Source of the DNA: Wenzhouxiangella sp.
GTDB lineage: Bacteria; Pseudomonadota; Gammaproteobacteria; Xanthomonadales; Wenzhouxiangellaceae
Reading direction: 5' to 3'
DNA length: 10,349 bases
NCBI GenBank assembly: GCA_021767625.1
Contig: JAASTB010000050.1
Span: 1 to 10,349, forward strand
A program made the position numbers and the translations under genes. Position 1 is the stretch's first letter, and the number at the start of each line of letters is the position of its first letter. Positions 1 to 6,974 of the stretch are shown here, in pieces. The notes beneath the pieces were generated by a model, which saw only the letters and a list, made by a program, of their open reading frames with translations, ran no database searches and had not been told where the DNA came from.

Positions 1-2508
1 CAGCTCCTTGACCATCAGCTCGATCAGGGTCGGGTCGAGCCCCTCGAGTTCGGCGTTCATCGCCGCGGCGGCCGCGGTCGACGGTGAGGCCTCGCCGGCG
101 GCGACCTGTTCGGCGCTCTGTGCCAGCTCCGCGCATGCCGCTTCGTCGAATTCCTGTTCGCCCTCGCCGCTGAGGCGAGCGCGCATGCTCGGCAGCATGC
201 CGACGGCGCTGTCGACCATGTCGATCACGCCGGACTCGGGCTCGAGCTGGCCTTCGATGACCCGGTTCATCATGTTTTCGATCTGCCAGGAGAACTCGCC
301 GATCTCTTCGGCGCCCGCCATCCGGCCGGAGCCCTTCAGGGAGTGGAAGGAACGCCGGATGGTCGTGAGGGTGTCGTTGTTGTCCGGCTCCTCGCGCCAT
401 TTGGGCAGCATTTCCCGGAGGGTGTCGAGTTCCTGGTCGAATTCTTCCAGGAAGATCTCGACGATGTCGAAATCGTCCATGCCGCCCATGCCGAAGTCCT
501 CGGCGGCGGGTGCCGGCGCTTCCTCGGCCGGCTCTGATTCGGCGGTTTCCTCCGCCTCGGGCGCGCTCTCGGCAGGCTCCTCGGGCGCTTCGGCGGCTGC
601 TTCTTCCTCCGGCTCCGTGGTCTCGGTGCCGAGGTCCGCGCCAAAGTCGAAGTCGCTGTCGAATTCGAAATCGCCTTCGGTCTCGAAGGCCGGTTCTTCC
701 GGAGCTTCTTCCTCGCCGACGGGGGGCTCTTGCTGGGCGGCTTCTTCGGAAATCTCCTCCGCCACTTCATCCGACGCTTCGGCTTCCCCGGCGAGCGGCG
801 CCTCGGTGTCCTCCGCCGCCTGTGCGCTCTCCTCTTCGGCGGCTTCATCGGCCGCCACGCTGGGCCAGTAACCAAGCTGTTCGAGGCGTTGCCGGGTGTT
901 GGCGAAGTATTGCCGACCCTTCTCGTCGAGGCGGGTCTGGGCGTCGAAATAGAACTCGGAGACGGTCAGCGCTTCGGCCAGGGTCTCGAGTTGCTCGTCC
1001 GAGGGTTCTTCGGCCTCGATCAGCTGCGACTCGATCAGTTTCGTGGCCGCTTTCAGCATCGCCGCGCCGTCTTCGAGGTCGGCCATGTAGAGGACGTGGG
1101 CAATGCGTTCGAGCATGTCGCGCGCTTCAGCGGCGGCGTCGGGCTCGGCCTTGCCGCGGTTGAGCGCGTCGAGCAGGCTCTTGGCGTGGGAAAGATCCTC
1201 GCCGGCCTCATGGAAGACTTGCCGCAGGACCCGGCGCCACTCCGAGGGCGGCAGCAGGGTGCCGGTCGCGTCTTCGTCGTCTTCCCCGGTCTCGGCTTCG
1301 ATGACGCCGAGGTTTTCTTCGAGTTGCGATTCGACCACCAGCAGTTCGCGGGCCACCGCGAGCAGGGCCGGGTCCTCGGGATCGGAGCCGATCTCCGAGA
1401 GGCGATCGGCCTGGGCCCGAATGCGCTCGGCCAGGTTGTCGAGGCCGAGCATGGCAAGCGACTGACCCACCGAGCCGAGCAGCTCGGTCTGCTTCTCGAG
1501 CAGGTCGGGGTCGGCGGACTTCTCGAGCTGCGTACCCAGGGTGTCCTTGATCTGGGCCAGGTCCTCGCGCGCGGCCTGGGTGACCGCGGCGAACAGTGTT
1601 CGGTTGCGACCGGCCAGGAAGGCGCGCGCCTGACCGGTGGCCTCGGGGGCGTGCTCGTCCAGGCGGAAGGCTTCCCAGGCTTCGCTGGCCGTTTCGTTGC
1701 CCGGCCGGTTGATCGCCATGTTGAAAAGGAAGGCGCGGCACAGGGCGTCGGCCGCTTCGTCGACATCGGATTCGCCGTCGGCGAGGGTCTTGAGCAGCGC
1801 GTCGAGCCGTGCATACAGGCGGGCAACCGCAGGTCCGCCCTCCAGGTCGCCGGCCTTCAGCGAAGCCGAAACGGCCGCGGCGGCCCAGCCGGCCCGGCGC
1901 GCGGACTCCGGCAGGCCGGCGTCGTCGCGCATTGCCTGCGCGATGCGAGTCAGTTCGTCGAGGGCCTGGTGGTCCTCGTTGTTGACCAGGAAGCCGCGCA
2001 GGGCCTGCTGGTACTGGCGCCGCAGTTCGCCGGCGGGCGTCGATTCCCCGCCCTCGGGCAGCTCGACGTGATCGATGGCCGGCTTGAAGAACTCCGCCTC
2101 GTCGAGCGGCTTGGCGCCGATGGCCGTTCGCAGGTTGTTGATCGTCGGCAGCAGGACCAGCGGCGCATCGCGCTGGGTGCTCTCGAGGTAGTCGAGGTAG
2201 TCGGGCAGGGTGGCGGTGGCCTCCATCAGCGCGTTCAGCGCTTCGGCCTCGCGCCCGAAATCGTCCTTTCGAATGGCCTCGAGTGCCTCGGCCATGGAAT
2301 CGCCGAGCAGCTGCCCGCTCTCGAACTCCAGTACGGAGAGACTGCCCGAGATGCGGCGGCCGGCCTCGATGGCGCCGTCCAGGTCGGACGGGTCGCGGTC
2401 CGTTCCGCCTTCGCTCCAGCGCTCGACCGCCTGGAGGATCTCCTGGCCGAGTTCGTCGATCAGCGGACGCGTCCACTGCAGTGACTGGTGGGTGCTCGAG
2501 CTGCTCAT
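1..2508 (-). CDS. chpA: ChpA/PilL chemotaxis-type histidine kinase, N-terminal 836 residues (3' end outside window)
   Basis: Kinase of the Pil-Chp system, which passes receptor signals to response regulators controlling type IV pili at the inner membrane. The frame is open from an ATG at 2508 to the window edge, giving 836 residues without a stop; family members run to about 2000 or more. Visible parts are a degenerate Hpt-like helical region (about 10-120), a long helical region resembling the ChpA/FimL N-terminus (to about 548), an acidic E/A/P-rich linker (about 550-671) and a canonical Hpt domain from about 672. That Hpt carries HSLKGSGRMAG with phospho-acceptor His722. The first Hpt-like region reads RRISGSLSVLEF, with Arg51 where I recall His in P. 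aeruginosa ChpA, so it is probably not phosphorylated. The CheA-like catalytic core and receiver should lie beyond the edge. The ATG has no good Shine-Dalgarno but overlaps the stop of a short leader frame. Family assignment is secure from motif and neighbours. Confidence 0.93.
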   Translation of the reverse strand, partial: MSSSSTHQSLQWTRPLIDELGQEILQAVERWSEGGTDRDPSDLDGAIEAGRRISGSLSVLEFESGQLLGDSMAEALEAIRKDDFGREAEALNALMEATATLPDYLDYLESTQRDAPLVLLPTINNLRTAIGAKPLDEAEFFKPAIDHVELPEGGESTPAGELRRQYQQALRGFLVNNEDHQALDELTRIAQAMRDDAGLPESARRAGWAAAAVSASLKAGDLEGGPAVARLYARLDALLKTLADGESDVDEAADALCRAFLFNMAINRPGNETASEAWEAFRLDEHAPEATGQARAFLAGRNRTLFAAVTQAAREDLAQIKDTLGTQLEKSADPDLLEKQTELLGSVGQSLAMLGLDNLAERIRAQADRLSEIGSDPEDPALLAVARELLVVESQLEENLGVIEAETGEDDEDATGTLLPPSEWRRVLRQVFHEAGEDLSHAKSLLDALNRGKAEPDAAAEARDMLERIAHVLYMADLEDGAAMLKAATKLIESQLIEAEEPSDEQLETLAEALTVSEFYFDAQTRLDEKGRQYFANTRQRLEQLGYWPSVAADEAAEEESAQAAEDTEAPLAGEAEASDEVAEEISEEAAQQEPPVGEEEAPEEPAFETEGDFEFDSDFDFGADLGTETTEPEEEAAAEAPEEPAESAPEAEETAESEPAEEAPAPAAEDFGMGGMDDFDIVEIFLEEFDQELDTLREMLPKWREEPDNNDTLTTIRRSFHSLKGSGRMAGAEEIGEFSWQIENMMNRVIEGQLEPESGVIDMVDSAVGMLPSMRARLSGEGEQEFDEAACAELAQSAEQVAAGEASPSTAAAAAMNAELEGLDPTLIELMVKEL

Positions 2509-2540
2509 GTCGGAAATCGGTTCAGCGGGCTGCAACGCAT
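2505..2540 (-). CDS. Possible 11-codon leader ORF coupled to chpA
   Basis: A short frame starts at an ATG at 2540 and encodes MRCSPLNRFPT before a TGA that overlaps the chpA ATG as ATGA. GAGGA lies at 2550-2554, nine bases before its ATG, a better ribosome-binding site than anything directly in front of chpA. The layout suggests ribosomes could load here and re-initiate at chpA, making the frame a translational coupler. The peptide resembles no family I know. It could also be chance, since short frames with a passable SD are common. An in-frame TTG nine codons upstream of the chpA ATG is an alternative chpA start. Confidence 0.3.
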   Translation of the reverse strand: MRCSPLNRFPT

Positions 2541-2549
2541 GTCAATCGT

Positions 2550-2554
2550 TCCTC
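2550..2554 (-). promoter_or_regulatory. Shine-Dalgarno of the leader ORF
   Basis: GAGGA on the minus strand lies nine bases before the leader ATG at 2540. It is the only strong SD-like motif close upstream of chpA, whose own ATG is preceded by ACCGATTTCCGAC with no purine-rich core. It may therefore serve chpA indirectly through coupling. Confidence 0.4.
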
Positions 2555-2564
2555 GGGTACCGTC

Positions 2565-2597
2565 GCCGCGGCGCACGCGCGTGGCGCTTGCCGCGGC
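2565..2597 (-). other. GC-rich stem-loop between pilJ and chpA
   Basis: GCCGCGGC at 2565-2572 recurs at 2590-2597. Because the 8-mer is itself palindromic, the two copies form a perfect 8-bp stem. The interior holds a further palindrome, CACGCGCGTG (2574-2583). No T-tract follows on the minus strand, so it does not look like an intrinsic terminator. It could slow decay or processing between pilJ and chpA, or simply reflect high GC. Confidence 0.4.
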
Positions 2598-2604
2598 CGG
2601 TCGA

Positions 2605-4644
2605 TCAGTCTTCGTCCTCGGGCAGCTTGAAGTCGGCCACCGAGTCGCGCAGGTCGCGCACCAGTTCGGCGAGGTTGGCCACCGACTTGGCGGTCTGGCC
2701 GGTACCTTCCGTGGTCTGGATGGAAATGTCGCGAATCGAGTTCATCATCTCGGCGATGCGCGTGGCGTTCTTCGACTCTTCCTGGGCCTGCTTGGAAATC
2801 TGCGCAATCAGGCCGGCGAGGTCGTTGGATACGTTTTCGATCGACTCCAGGGCTTCGCCGGCGTCCTCGGCCAGTCGGGCACCGGAGACCACCTGGGAAG
2901 TCGTCTGCTCCATGGAGGTGACGGCCTCGGAGGTGTCGGCCTGAATCGTCTGCACCAGGGCCTCGATTCGACGCGTGGCGTTGGTAGCGCGTTCGGCGAG
3001 TCGCTGCACTTCGTCGGCAACGACCGCGAAGCCGCGACCCGCACCGCCGGCCGAAGCGGCCTGAATGGCGGCGTTGAGGGCGAGCACGTTGGTCTGCTCG
3101 GAAATGCCGTTAATCAGTTCGACGATGTCGCCAATCTCCTGCGAGGACTCGCCGAGGCGCTTGATTCGCTTGGACGTTTCCTGGATCTGGTCGCGAATGT
3201 TGTCCATGCCCGAAATCGTCTGGCGCACCATGTCGGCGCCGCGGTTGGCGATCTCGACCGAGTTCTGCGCGACGTCGGCGGATTCGCTGGAGCGCTTGGC
3301 CATGTCGTCGAAGGACCGGGCCATTTCGTTGATGGTCTCGGTGGCGGAGCGAATCTCCTGGGCCTGGTGTTCGCTGGCCTCGGCGAGTTGCGTGGTCGTG
3401 GCCCGGGTTTCCTGGGCCTGGGCGGCCACCTGCTGGGCGGTGGTGTTGACGCCCGACACGAGGTCGCGGAGCGCTTCCACGGCGTAGTTGACCGAGTCGG
3501 CGATGGCGCCGGTGACGTCCTCGGTCACGGTCGCCTGCACGGTGAGGTCACCATCGGCGAGCGAGGACATTTCGTCGAGCAGGCGGAGAATGGCTTCCTG
3601 GTTTCGCTGGTTGACCTCGGCGGTCTGCTTGGCGGCGCGGCGCTGCTGGAAGTAGGCGCCGGCACCGATCAAGAACAGGATCAGCAGGGCGGCTGCCGCG
3701 ATCGCCAGGCCGGCCAGCAGCGAGGGCCACAGCACGCCTTCGCCCAGGTTGGCGTATTCGTCGGCCAGGTCGCGCGCCTGCTCGGTGAGGTCCTCGGCGT
3801 CGAGGAAGATCTCGTCGGCCGCGTCGCGCACCTCGAACAGGTCGGTCGAGGCGGTCAGGATGGTGTCGACGTCGTAGCGGACTTCCTCGAAGATCGGCAC
3901 CACGTCGGCCAGGGCCTCGAGCACGCTGCTGTTGCGCACGGCCTGCAGGCCGAGATCCTCGTCGCCGTTGATCAGGCCTTCGAGTACGCGGTTGAACAGG
4001 GCGGCGTCGCGACTGAATGCGTCGGCCGCGGTGATCGCACCCTGGCCGCCGGCCAGGATGTCGTTGACGCGGCGGAGCATGCGGTCGGCCAGTGCAAGCT
4101 GTCGGCTGGCCACGTAAATCTGTACGGTCGGCGCGCCGGTTTCGATCATGCGGCGCACGACTTCGTCGGATTGGGCCTGCAGGCGCGGAATGTTGCTCGA
4201 GAAGGCCGATGCGGCGTCGGCGAGTTCGACCACCAGGTCGGAACGCTCGAGAATGGCGGCGGCGTTGGCGTCGATCCCCGACCAGATTTCCTCGAGCGTC
4301 GACAGCGGCGCATTGACCCGTTCGGGCGAGGGCGGCAGGCCGGTCTCGGGATCACCGTTGCGCAGGGTGTTGATCGACTCGTCGATGATGTTGCGCGTGG
4401 TGCCCAGTTCGTCGAAAGCCTCGAAGTTACCGACGGCGGCTTCACCGGACGCCTTGGCCAGCTGCTGGGCGCGCACCTGGATCTCGGTGGTCAACCCGAG
4501 GTACTGGGTTTCCTGCACGTTGCGCTGGTTGAGCAGGTAGAAGTTATAGGCCACCAGGCCCAGCAGAGCCACCAGCAGGATGAACAGCAGTGCCTGTGCC
4601 GGAGAAAGTCGCTGCTGTGTTGTTTGTGTCGCGACGCTACTCAT
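2605..4644 (-). CDS. pilJ: PilJ, methyl-accepting chemotaxis protein of the type IV pilus system
   Basis: Inner-membrane receptor that senses pilus-related input and controls the ChpA kinase through PilI. The 679-residue protein has a first membrane helix at about 16-37, a periplasmic helical region (about 38-305) of the type IV pilus receptor kind, a second helix at about 307-331, a HAMP-like linker (about 332-390) and a long cytoplasmic coiled coil. The kinase-control tip, around residues 513-546, contains ISEQTNVLALNAAIQAASAG followed by GAGRGFAVVADEVQRLAER. The C-terminus ends LPEDED with no NWETF-type tether for CheR/CheB, which fits the absence of pilK next door. The start is supported by GAGGTGA just before the ATG. 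Length matches PilJ (about 680). pilI lies 162 nt upstream and chpA 96 nt downstream. Identity is very secure. Confidence 0.97.
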   Translation of the reverse strand: MSSVATQTTQQRLSPAQALLFILLVALLGLVAYNFYLLNQRNVQETQYLGLTTEIQVRAQQLAKASGEAAVGNFEAFDELGTTRNIIDESINTLRNGDPETGLPPSPERVNAPLSTLEEIWSGIDANAAAILERSDLVVELADAASAFSSNIPRLQAQSDEVVRRMIETGAPTVQIYVASRQLALADRMLRRVNDILAGGQGAITAADAFSRDAALFNRVLEGLINGDEDLGLQAVRNSSVLEALADVVPIFEEVRYDVDTILTASTDLFEVRDAADEIFLDAEDLTEQARDLADEYANLGEGVLWPSLLAGLAIAAAALLILFLIGAGAYFQQRRAAKQTAEVNQRNQEAILRLLDEMSSLADGDLTVQATVTEDVTGAIADSVNYAVEALRDLVSGVNTTAQQVAAQAQETRATTTQLAEASEHQAQEIRSATETINEMARSFDDMAKRSSESADVAQNSVEIANRGADMVRQTISGMDNIRDQIQETSKRIKRLGESSQEIGDIVELINGISEQTNVLALNAAIQAASAGGAGRGFAVVADEVQRLAERATNATRRIEALVQTIQADTSEAVTSMEQTTSQVVSGARLAEDAGEALESIENVSNDLAGLIAQISKQAQEESKNATRIAEMMNSIRDISIQTTEGTGQTAKSVANLAELVRDLRDSVADFKLPEDED

Positions 4645-4672
4645 GCCTTCACCTCATTGTTGAATACTTCGG

Positions 4673-4706
4673 GGCACCCGGTGGCCAGGCCGAACGACCG
4701 GGCGCC
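4673..4706 (-). other. Stem-loop in the pilI-pilJ gap
   Basis: GGCACCCGGT (4673-4682) pairs with ACCGGGCGCC (4697-4706) with one mismatch (A4676 against C4703), leaving a 14-nt loop. It lies about 28 nt upstream of the pilJ start on the minus strand. There is no T-run after it in the direction of transcription, so termination is unlikely. A role in the unequal expression of pilI and pilJ is conceivable. The rest of this 162-nt gap holds no gene and no promoter I can name. Confidence 0.4.
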
Positions 4707-4806
4707 GTGTCCATCTGCTGCGATCTTGGTCGATACCCGGGCGTATTGCCGCGAGCGCGCTTTGTTTTCGGAATGATCTTGCACTGTTGAATCCGTCCCT
4801 ATGCTT

Positions 4807-5385
4807 CTACTCTTCCCGGGCGCCGTTGACGAACTCCTGGTTGCGCTGGAGTTCCTCGAGCCTGAGCACCCCCCACTTGCGTTCGCTGGTTTCGAACTGC
4901 TGTGAGACCAGCCCCGACAGCGGTGTGTCGTTCCAGTCGGCCTCGTCCTTGAGGTCGTCGGTATGGAAGTGGCGCTGGCCGAAGACCTCGTCGACGACCA
5001 GGCCGGCCAGGCGACCCTGCATTCGCGTGATGATCAGTCGCGTGCGGTTGGTGACCGGCGTGCGACTGTTGAACAGGAACCAGCCCAGATCCGACACCGG
5101 CGCCAGGTTGCCGCGCACGTTGGCGATGCCCAGCAGCCAGTCCTTGGAGCCGGGGACGGGCGTGAAGGGCGGAAAGGCGATGATTTCCTCGACCTGATCG
5201 ATACGACAGGTCAGATAGTGGTCACCGAGACGGAAGACGACCCCGTCCCAGTTGCTGATCTGCTGCTGGCGTGCAGCTTCGCCGACATCGTGCTCGAGAC
5301 TGCGCTTTTCGTACTCGGCCAGCCTGGCGAACAGAGAGAGGCGGCCTGATTCCGTGGCAGTCGCGAGTTGCTGGTCCCCTTGCAT
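4807..5385 (-). CDS. pilI: PilI, CheW-like adaptor of the Pil-Chp system
   Basis: Cytoplasmic scaffold that couples PilJ to the ChpA kinase. The protein is 192 residues from the chosen ATG. A helical N-terminal tail (about 1-44) precedes one CheW domain (about 45-185) with the family signature GIANVRGNLAPVSDL at 86-100 and GLVVDEVFGQRHF at 128-140. A GTG at 5415 would add ten residues, but it sits three bases from the pilG stop with no Shine-Dalgarno, whereas the ATG at 5385 follows AGAGGGA, so I prefer the ATG. The gene lies 32 nt after pilG. In Pseudomonas pilH would stand between them; here there is no room for it. Other CheW paralogues (ChpC) are less likely given the position before pilJ. 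Confidence 0.93.
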   Translation of the reverse strand: MQGDQQLATATESGRLSLFARLAEYEKRSLEHDVGEAARQQQISNWDGVVFRLGDHYLTCRIDQVEEIIAFPPFTPVPGSKDWLLGIANVRGNLAPVSDLGWFLFNSRTPVTNRTRLIITRMQGRLAGLVVDEVFGQRHFHTDDLKDEADWNDTPLSGLVSQQFETSERKWGVLRLEELQRNQEFVNGAREE

Positions 5386-5387
5386 TG

Positions 5388-5394
5388 TCCCTCT
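5388..5394 (-). promoter_or_regulatory. Shine-Dalgarno deciding the pilI start
   Basis: AGAGGGA on the minus strand lies directly upstream of the ATG at 5385. The spacing is short (about four bases after GAGAGG), but no comparable motif precedes the GTG at 5415. A second purine run, GAGGAG, lies further upstream. Confidence 0.5.
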
Positions 5395-5417
5395 CGAATC
5401 TCCTCTGACGGCCACCG

Positions 5418-5849
5418 TCAGGCCGCTTCGGTCCGTTCACGCTGCTGGCGTACGGCAGCGAGCAGTTCGTCGCGCGTGAACGGCTTGGTCAGGTAATGGT
5501 CCGAACCGACGATGCGTCCCCTCGCCTTGTCGAACAGACCGTCCTTGCTGGTCAGCATGACCACCGGCACGTTCTTGAAGCGCGCGTTGTTCTTGATGAT
5601 GGCGCAGGTCTGGTAGCCGTCCAGCCGCGGCATCATGATGTCCACGAAGATCAGGTCGGGCTCGTGCTTGTGGATCAGCGCCAGGGCCTCGAAGCCGTCG
5701 TTGGCCGTGATGACTTCACAGCCTTCCTTGCTGAGCATGGTTTCGGCCGAACGGCGGATCGTCCGGCTGTCGTCGATCAGCATGATCTTGAGACCGCTCA
5801 GATCGGCCACGCCCTCTCCCCCGCTGTCCGTATTCTGGTCTGCACTCAT
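5418..5849 (-). CDS. pilG: PilG, single-domain CheY-like response regulator
   Basis: Receiver protein phosphorylated by ChpA, known in Pseudomonas to promote pilus extension and cAMP signalling. It has 143 residues: an N-terminal tail of about 19 residues, then one receiver domain without an output domain. Acidic pocket residues are Asp26 and Asp27, the phospho-acceptor is Asp70 in FVDIMMPRLDGYQTC, and the switch residues are Thr100 and Lys122 (LTKPF). The stretches ETMLSKEGCEVITANDGFEA and SKDGLFDKARGRIVGSD match PilG as I remember it far better than PilH. AGGT lies about eight bases before the ATG. It is the first gene of the operon, divergent from gshB, and apparently the only response regulator in this segment. 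Confidence 0.95.
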   Translation of the reverse strand: MSADQNTDSGGEGVADLSGLKIMLIDDSRTIRRSAETMLSKEGCEVITANDGFEALALIHKHEPDLIFVDIMMPRLDGYQTCAIIKNNARFKNVPVVMLTSKDGLFDKARGRIVGSDHYLTKPFTRDELLAAVRQQRERTEAA

Positions 5850-6035
5850 TGTCTACCTGATGCTGCTGGCGGATACACCTATGGACCTTGACGGCCTAGG
5901 TTAGTCTATCTTCGACGAATTTGCCAATCCAGTAGAATTGTGTCACAGAAGTCCATGGGATTACAGATTTTTCCCGGTCCCGCGGAGCCTTCTGGAAGCC
6001 ACCCGTCAAGGCCAGTCTGACTCAACGGAGTACGC
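5850..6035. promoter_or_regulatory. Divergent pilG/gshB intergenic region
   Basis: This 186-nt gap must carry promoters for both operons and is visibly richer in A and T around 5900-5980 than its flanks. On the plus strand TAGAAT (5933-5938) is a -10-like hexamer for gshB, but I find no matching -35. On the minus strand TAGACT (4 of 6, just downstream of TTGGCA-like sequence) is a weak candidate for pilG. CCTTGACGG at 5886-5894 recurs inverted at 6003-6011, near both ends of the gap. gshB has GGAG six bases before its ATG. No small gene is credible here. Confidence 0.45.
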
Positions 6036-6974
6036 ATGCGCAAGAACCTCGTGGTCGTCATGGACGATATTTCGGCGATCAAGGTCGTCAAGGACACCTC
6101 CCTTGCCATGCTGCTCGAAGGGCAGCGGCGCGGCTATCGCCTCTGGTATCTCGGGGACACCGATCTTTACCTCGACGGCTCGCGAACCTGTGCGCGCATG
6201 CGCGCCGTCCGTGTCGAGGACGACCCGGACGACTGGTACGAGCTGGGCGAGTCGGTTGACCGACCGCTGGGTGAGGACGACCTGGTCCTGATGCGCGCCG
6301 ACCCGCCAGTGGACAACGGCTACCTGATGGCGACCTACCTTCTCGAGCAGGCCGAGAACGCCGGGGCGAAGGTCGTCAACCGCCCGCGTGCGCTGCGCGA
6401 TTTCAACGAGAAGCTGGCCATCGCGCGCTTCCCGGAGCTGATTCCCGAAACGCTGGTGAGTTCCGATGCCGCCGCGCTCAGGGCCTTCGTGCAGCGCGCC
6501 GGCAAGGCCGTGCTCAAGCCCCTGGACGGCATGGGCGGCAAGAGCATCTTCCTGCTCGAGCGCGACGACCGCAATCTCAATGTGGTCATCGAGACGCTGA
6601 CCGACAGCGGGGCGCGCCTGGCGATGGCGCAGGAGTACCTGCCCGCAATCTCGGAGGGTGACAAGCGCGTGCTCATCGTGCACGGCCGTCCGGTCGACAA
6701 GCTGCTCGCGCGGATCCCCGGGAAGGACGACTTCCGCGGCAACCTGGCGCGCGGGGGGCGCGGCGAGGGGCGGCCGCTCGAGGCCGCCGACCGGCGGATT
6801 GCCGAAACCGTGGGCCCCGTGCTTCTGGAACACGGCATCGAATTCGCCGGGCTCGACATCATCGGCGACCGACTGACCGAAATCAACGTGACGTCCCCGA
6901 CCTGCGTGAGGGAACTGGATGCCCAGTTCGGGATCAACATCATCAGTGACCTCTTCGACGCCATCGATCCATGA
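6036..6974 (+). CDS. gshB: Glutathione synthetase
   Basis: Cytoplasmic ATP-grasp ligase that joins gamma-glutamylcysteine and glycine to make glutathione. At 312 residues it matches E. coli GshB (316). Landmarks are the N-terminal VVKDTSLAMLLEGQRRGY, NEKL with Lys126, KPLDGMGG with Lys161, AQEYLPAI (198-205), GNLARGGRGE (235-244) and GLDIIGDRLTEINVTSPTC, with metal and ATP ligands Asp274, Glu282 and Asn284 by analogy with E. coli. One oddity is MRADPP (86-91), where the family usually has MRKDPP, so Lys is Ala88. GGAG precedes the ATG at good spacing. The stop overlaps the tonB start (ATGA), implying one transcript. Adjacency to pilG is a conserved gammaproteobacterial arrangement and does not imply a shared pathway. 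Confidence 0.97.
   Translation: MRKNLVVVMDDISAIKVVKDTSLAMLLEGQRRGYRLWYLGDTDLYLDGSRTCARMRAVRVEDDPDDWYELGESVDRPLGEDDLVLMRADPPVDNGYLMATYLLEQAENAGAKVVNRPRALRDFNEKLAIARFPELIPETLVSSDAAALRAFVQRAGKAVLKPLDGMGGKSIFLLERDDRNLNVVIETLTDSGARLAMAQEYLPAISEGDKRVLIVHGRPVDKLLARIPGKDDFRGNLARGGRGEGRPLEAADRRIAETVGPVLLEHGIEFAGLDIIGDRLTEINVTSPTCVRELDAQFGINIISDLFDAIDP

Noticed and set aside
730..2484. Long plus-strand open frame opposite chpA (584 codons)
   Set aside because: It is the mirror of a well-supported kinase gene; long antisense frames are expected in GC-rich genes, and its sequence shows no family motif.
2488..4776. Plus-strand open frame of 762 codons opposite pilJ
   Set aside because: The opposite strand encodes an unmistakable receptor with intact signalling tip; the antisense product is Gly/Leu/Val-rich with no recognisable domain.
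5386..5415. GTG at 5415 as the pilI start
   Set aside because: It directly follows the pilG stop with no Shine-Dalgarno, while the ATG at 5385 has one and yields a normal-length CheW-like protein.
5939..5947. TGTGTCACA in the pilG-gshB gap as a CRP/Vfr site
   Set aside because: CRP-type sites need TGTGA and TCACA half-sites separated by six bases; here the halves abut with one base between.
5906..6109. Small minus-strand frame in the pilG-gshB gap
   Set aside because: It overlaps the gshB start region on the opposite strand, has no family resemblance and would occupy the divergent promoter region.
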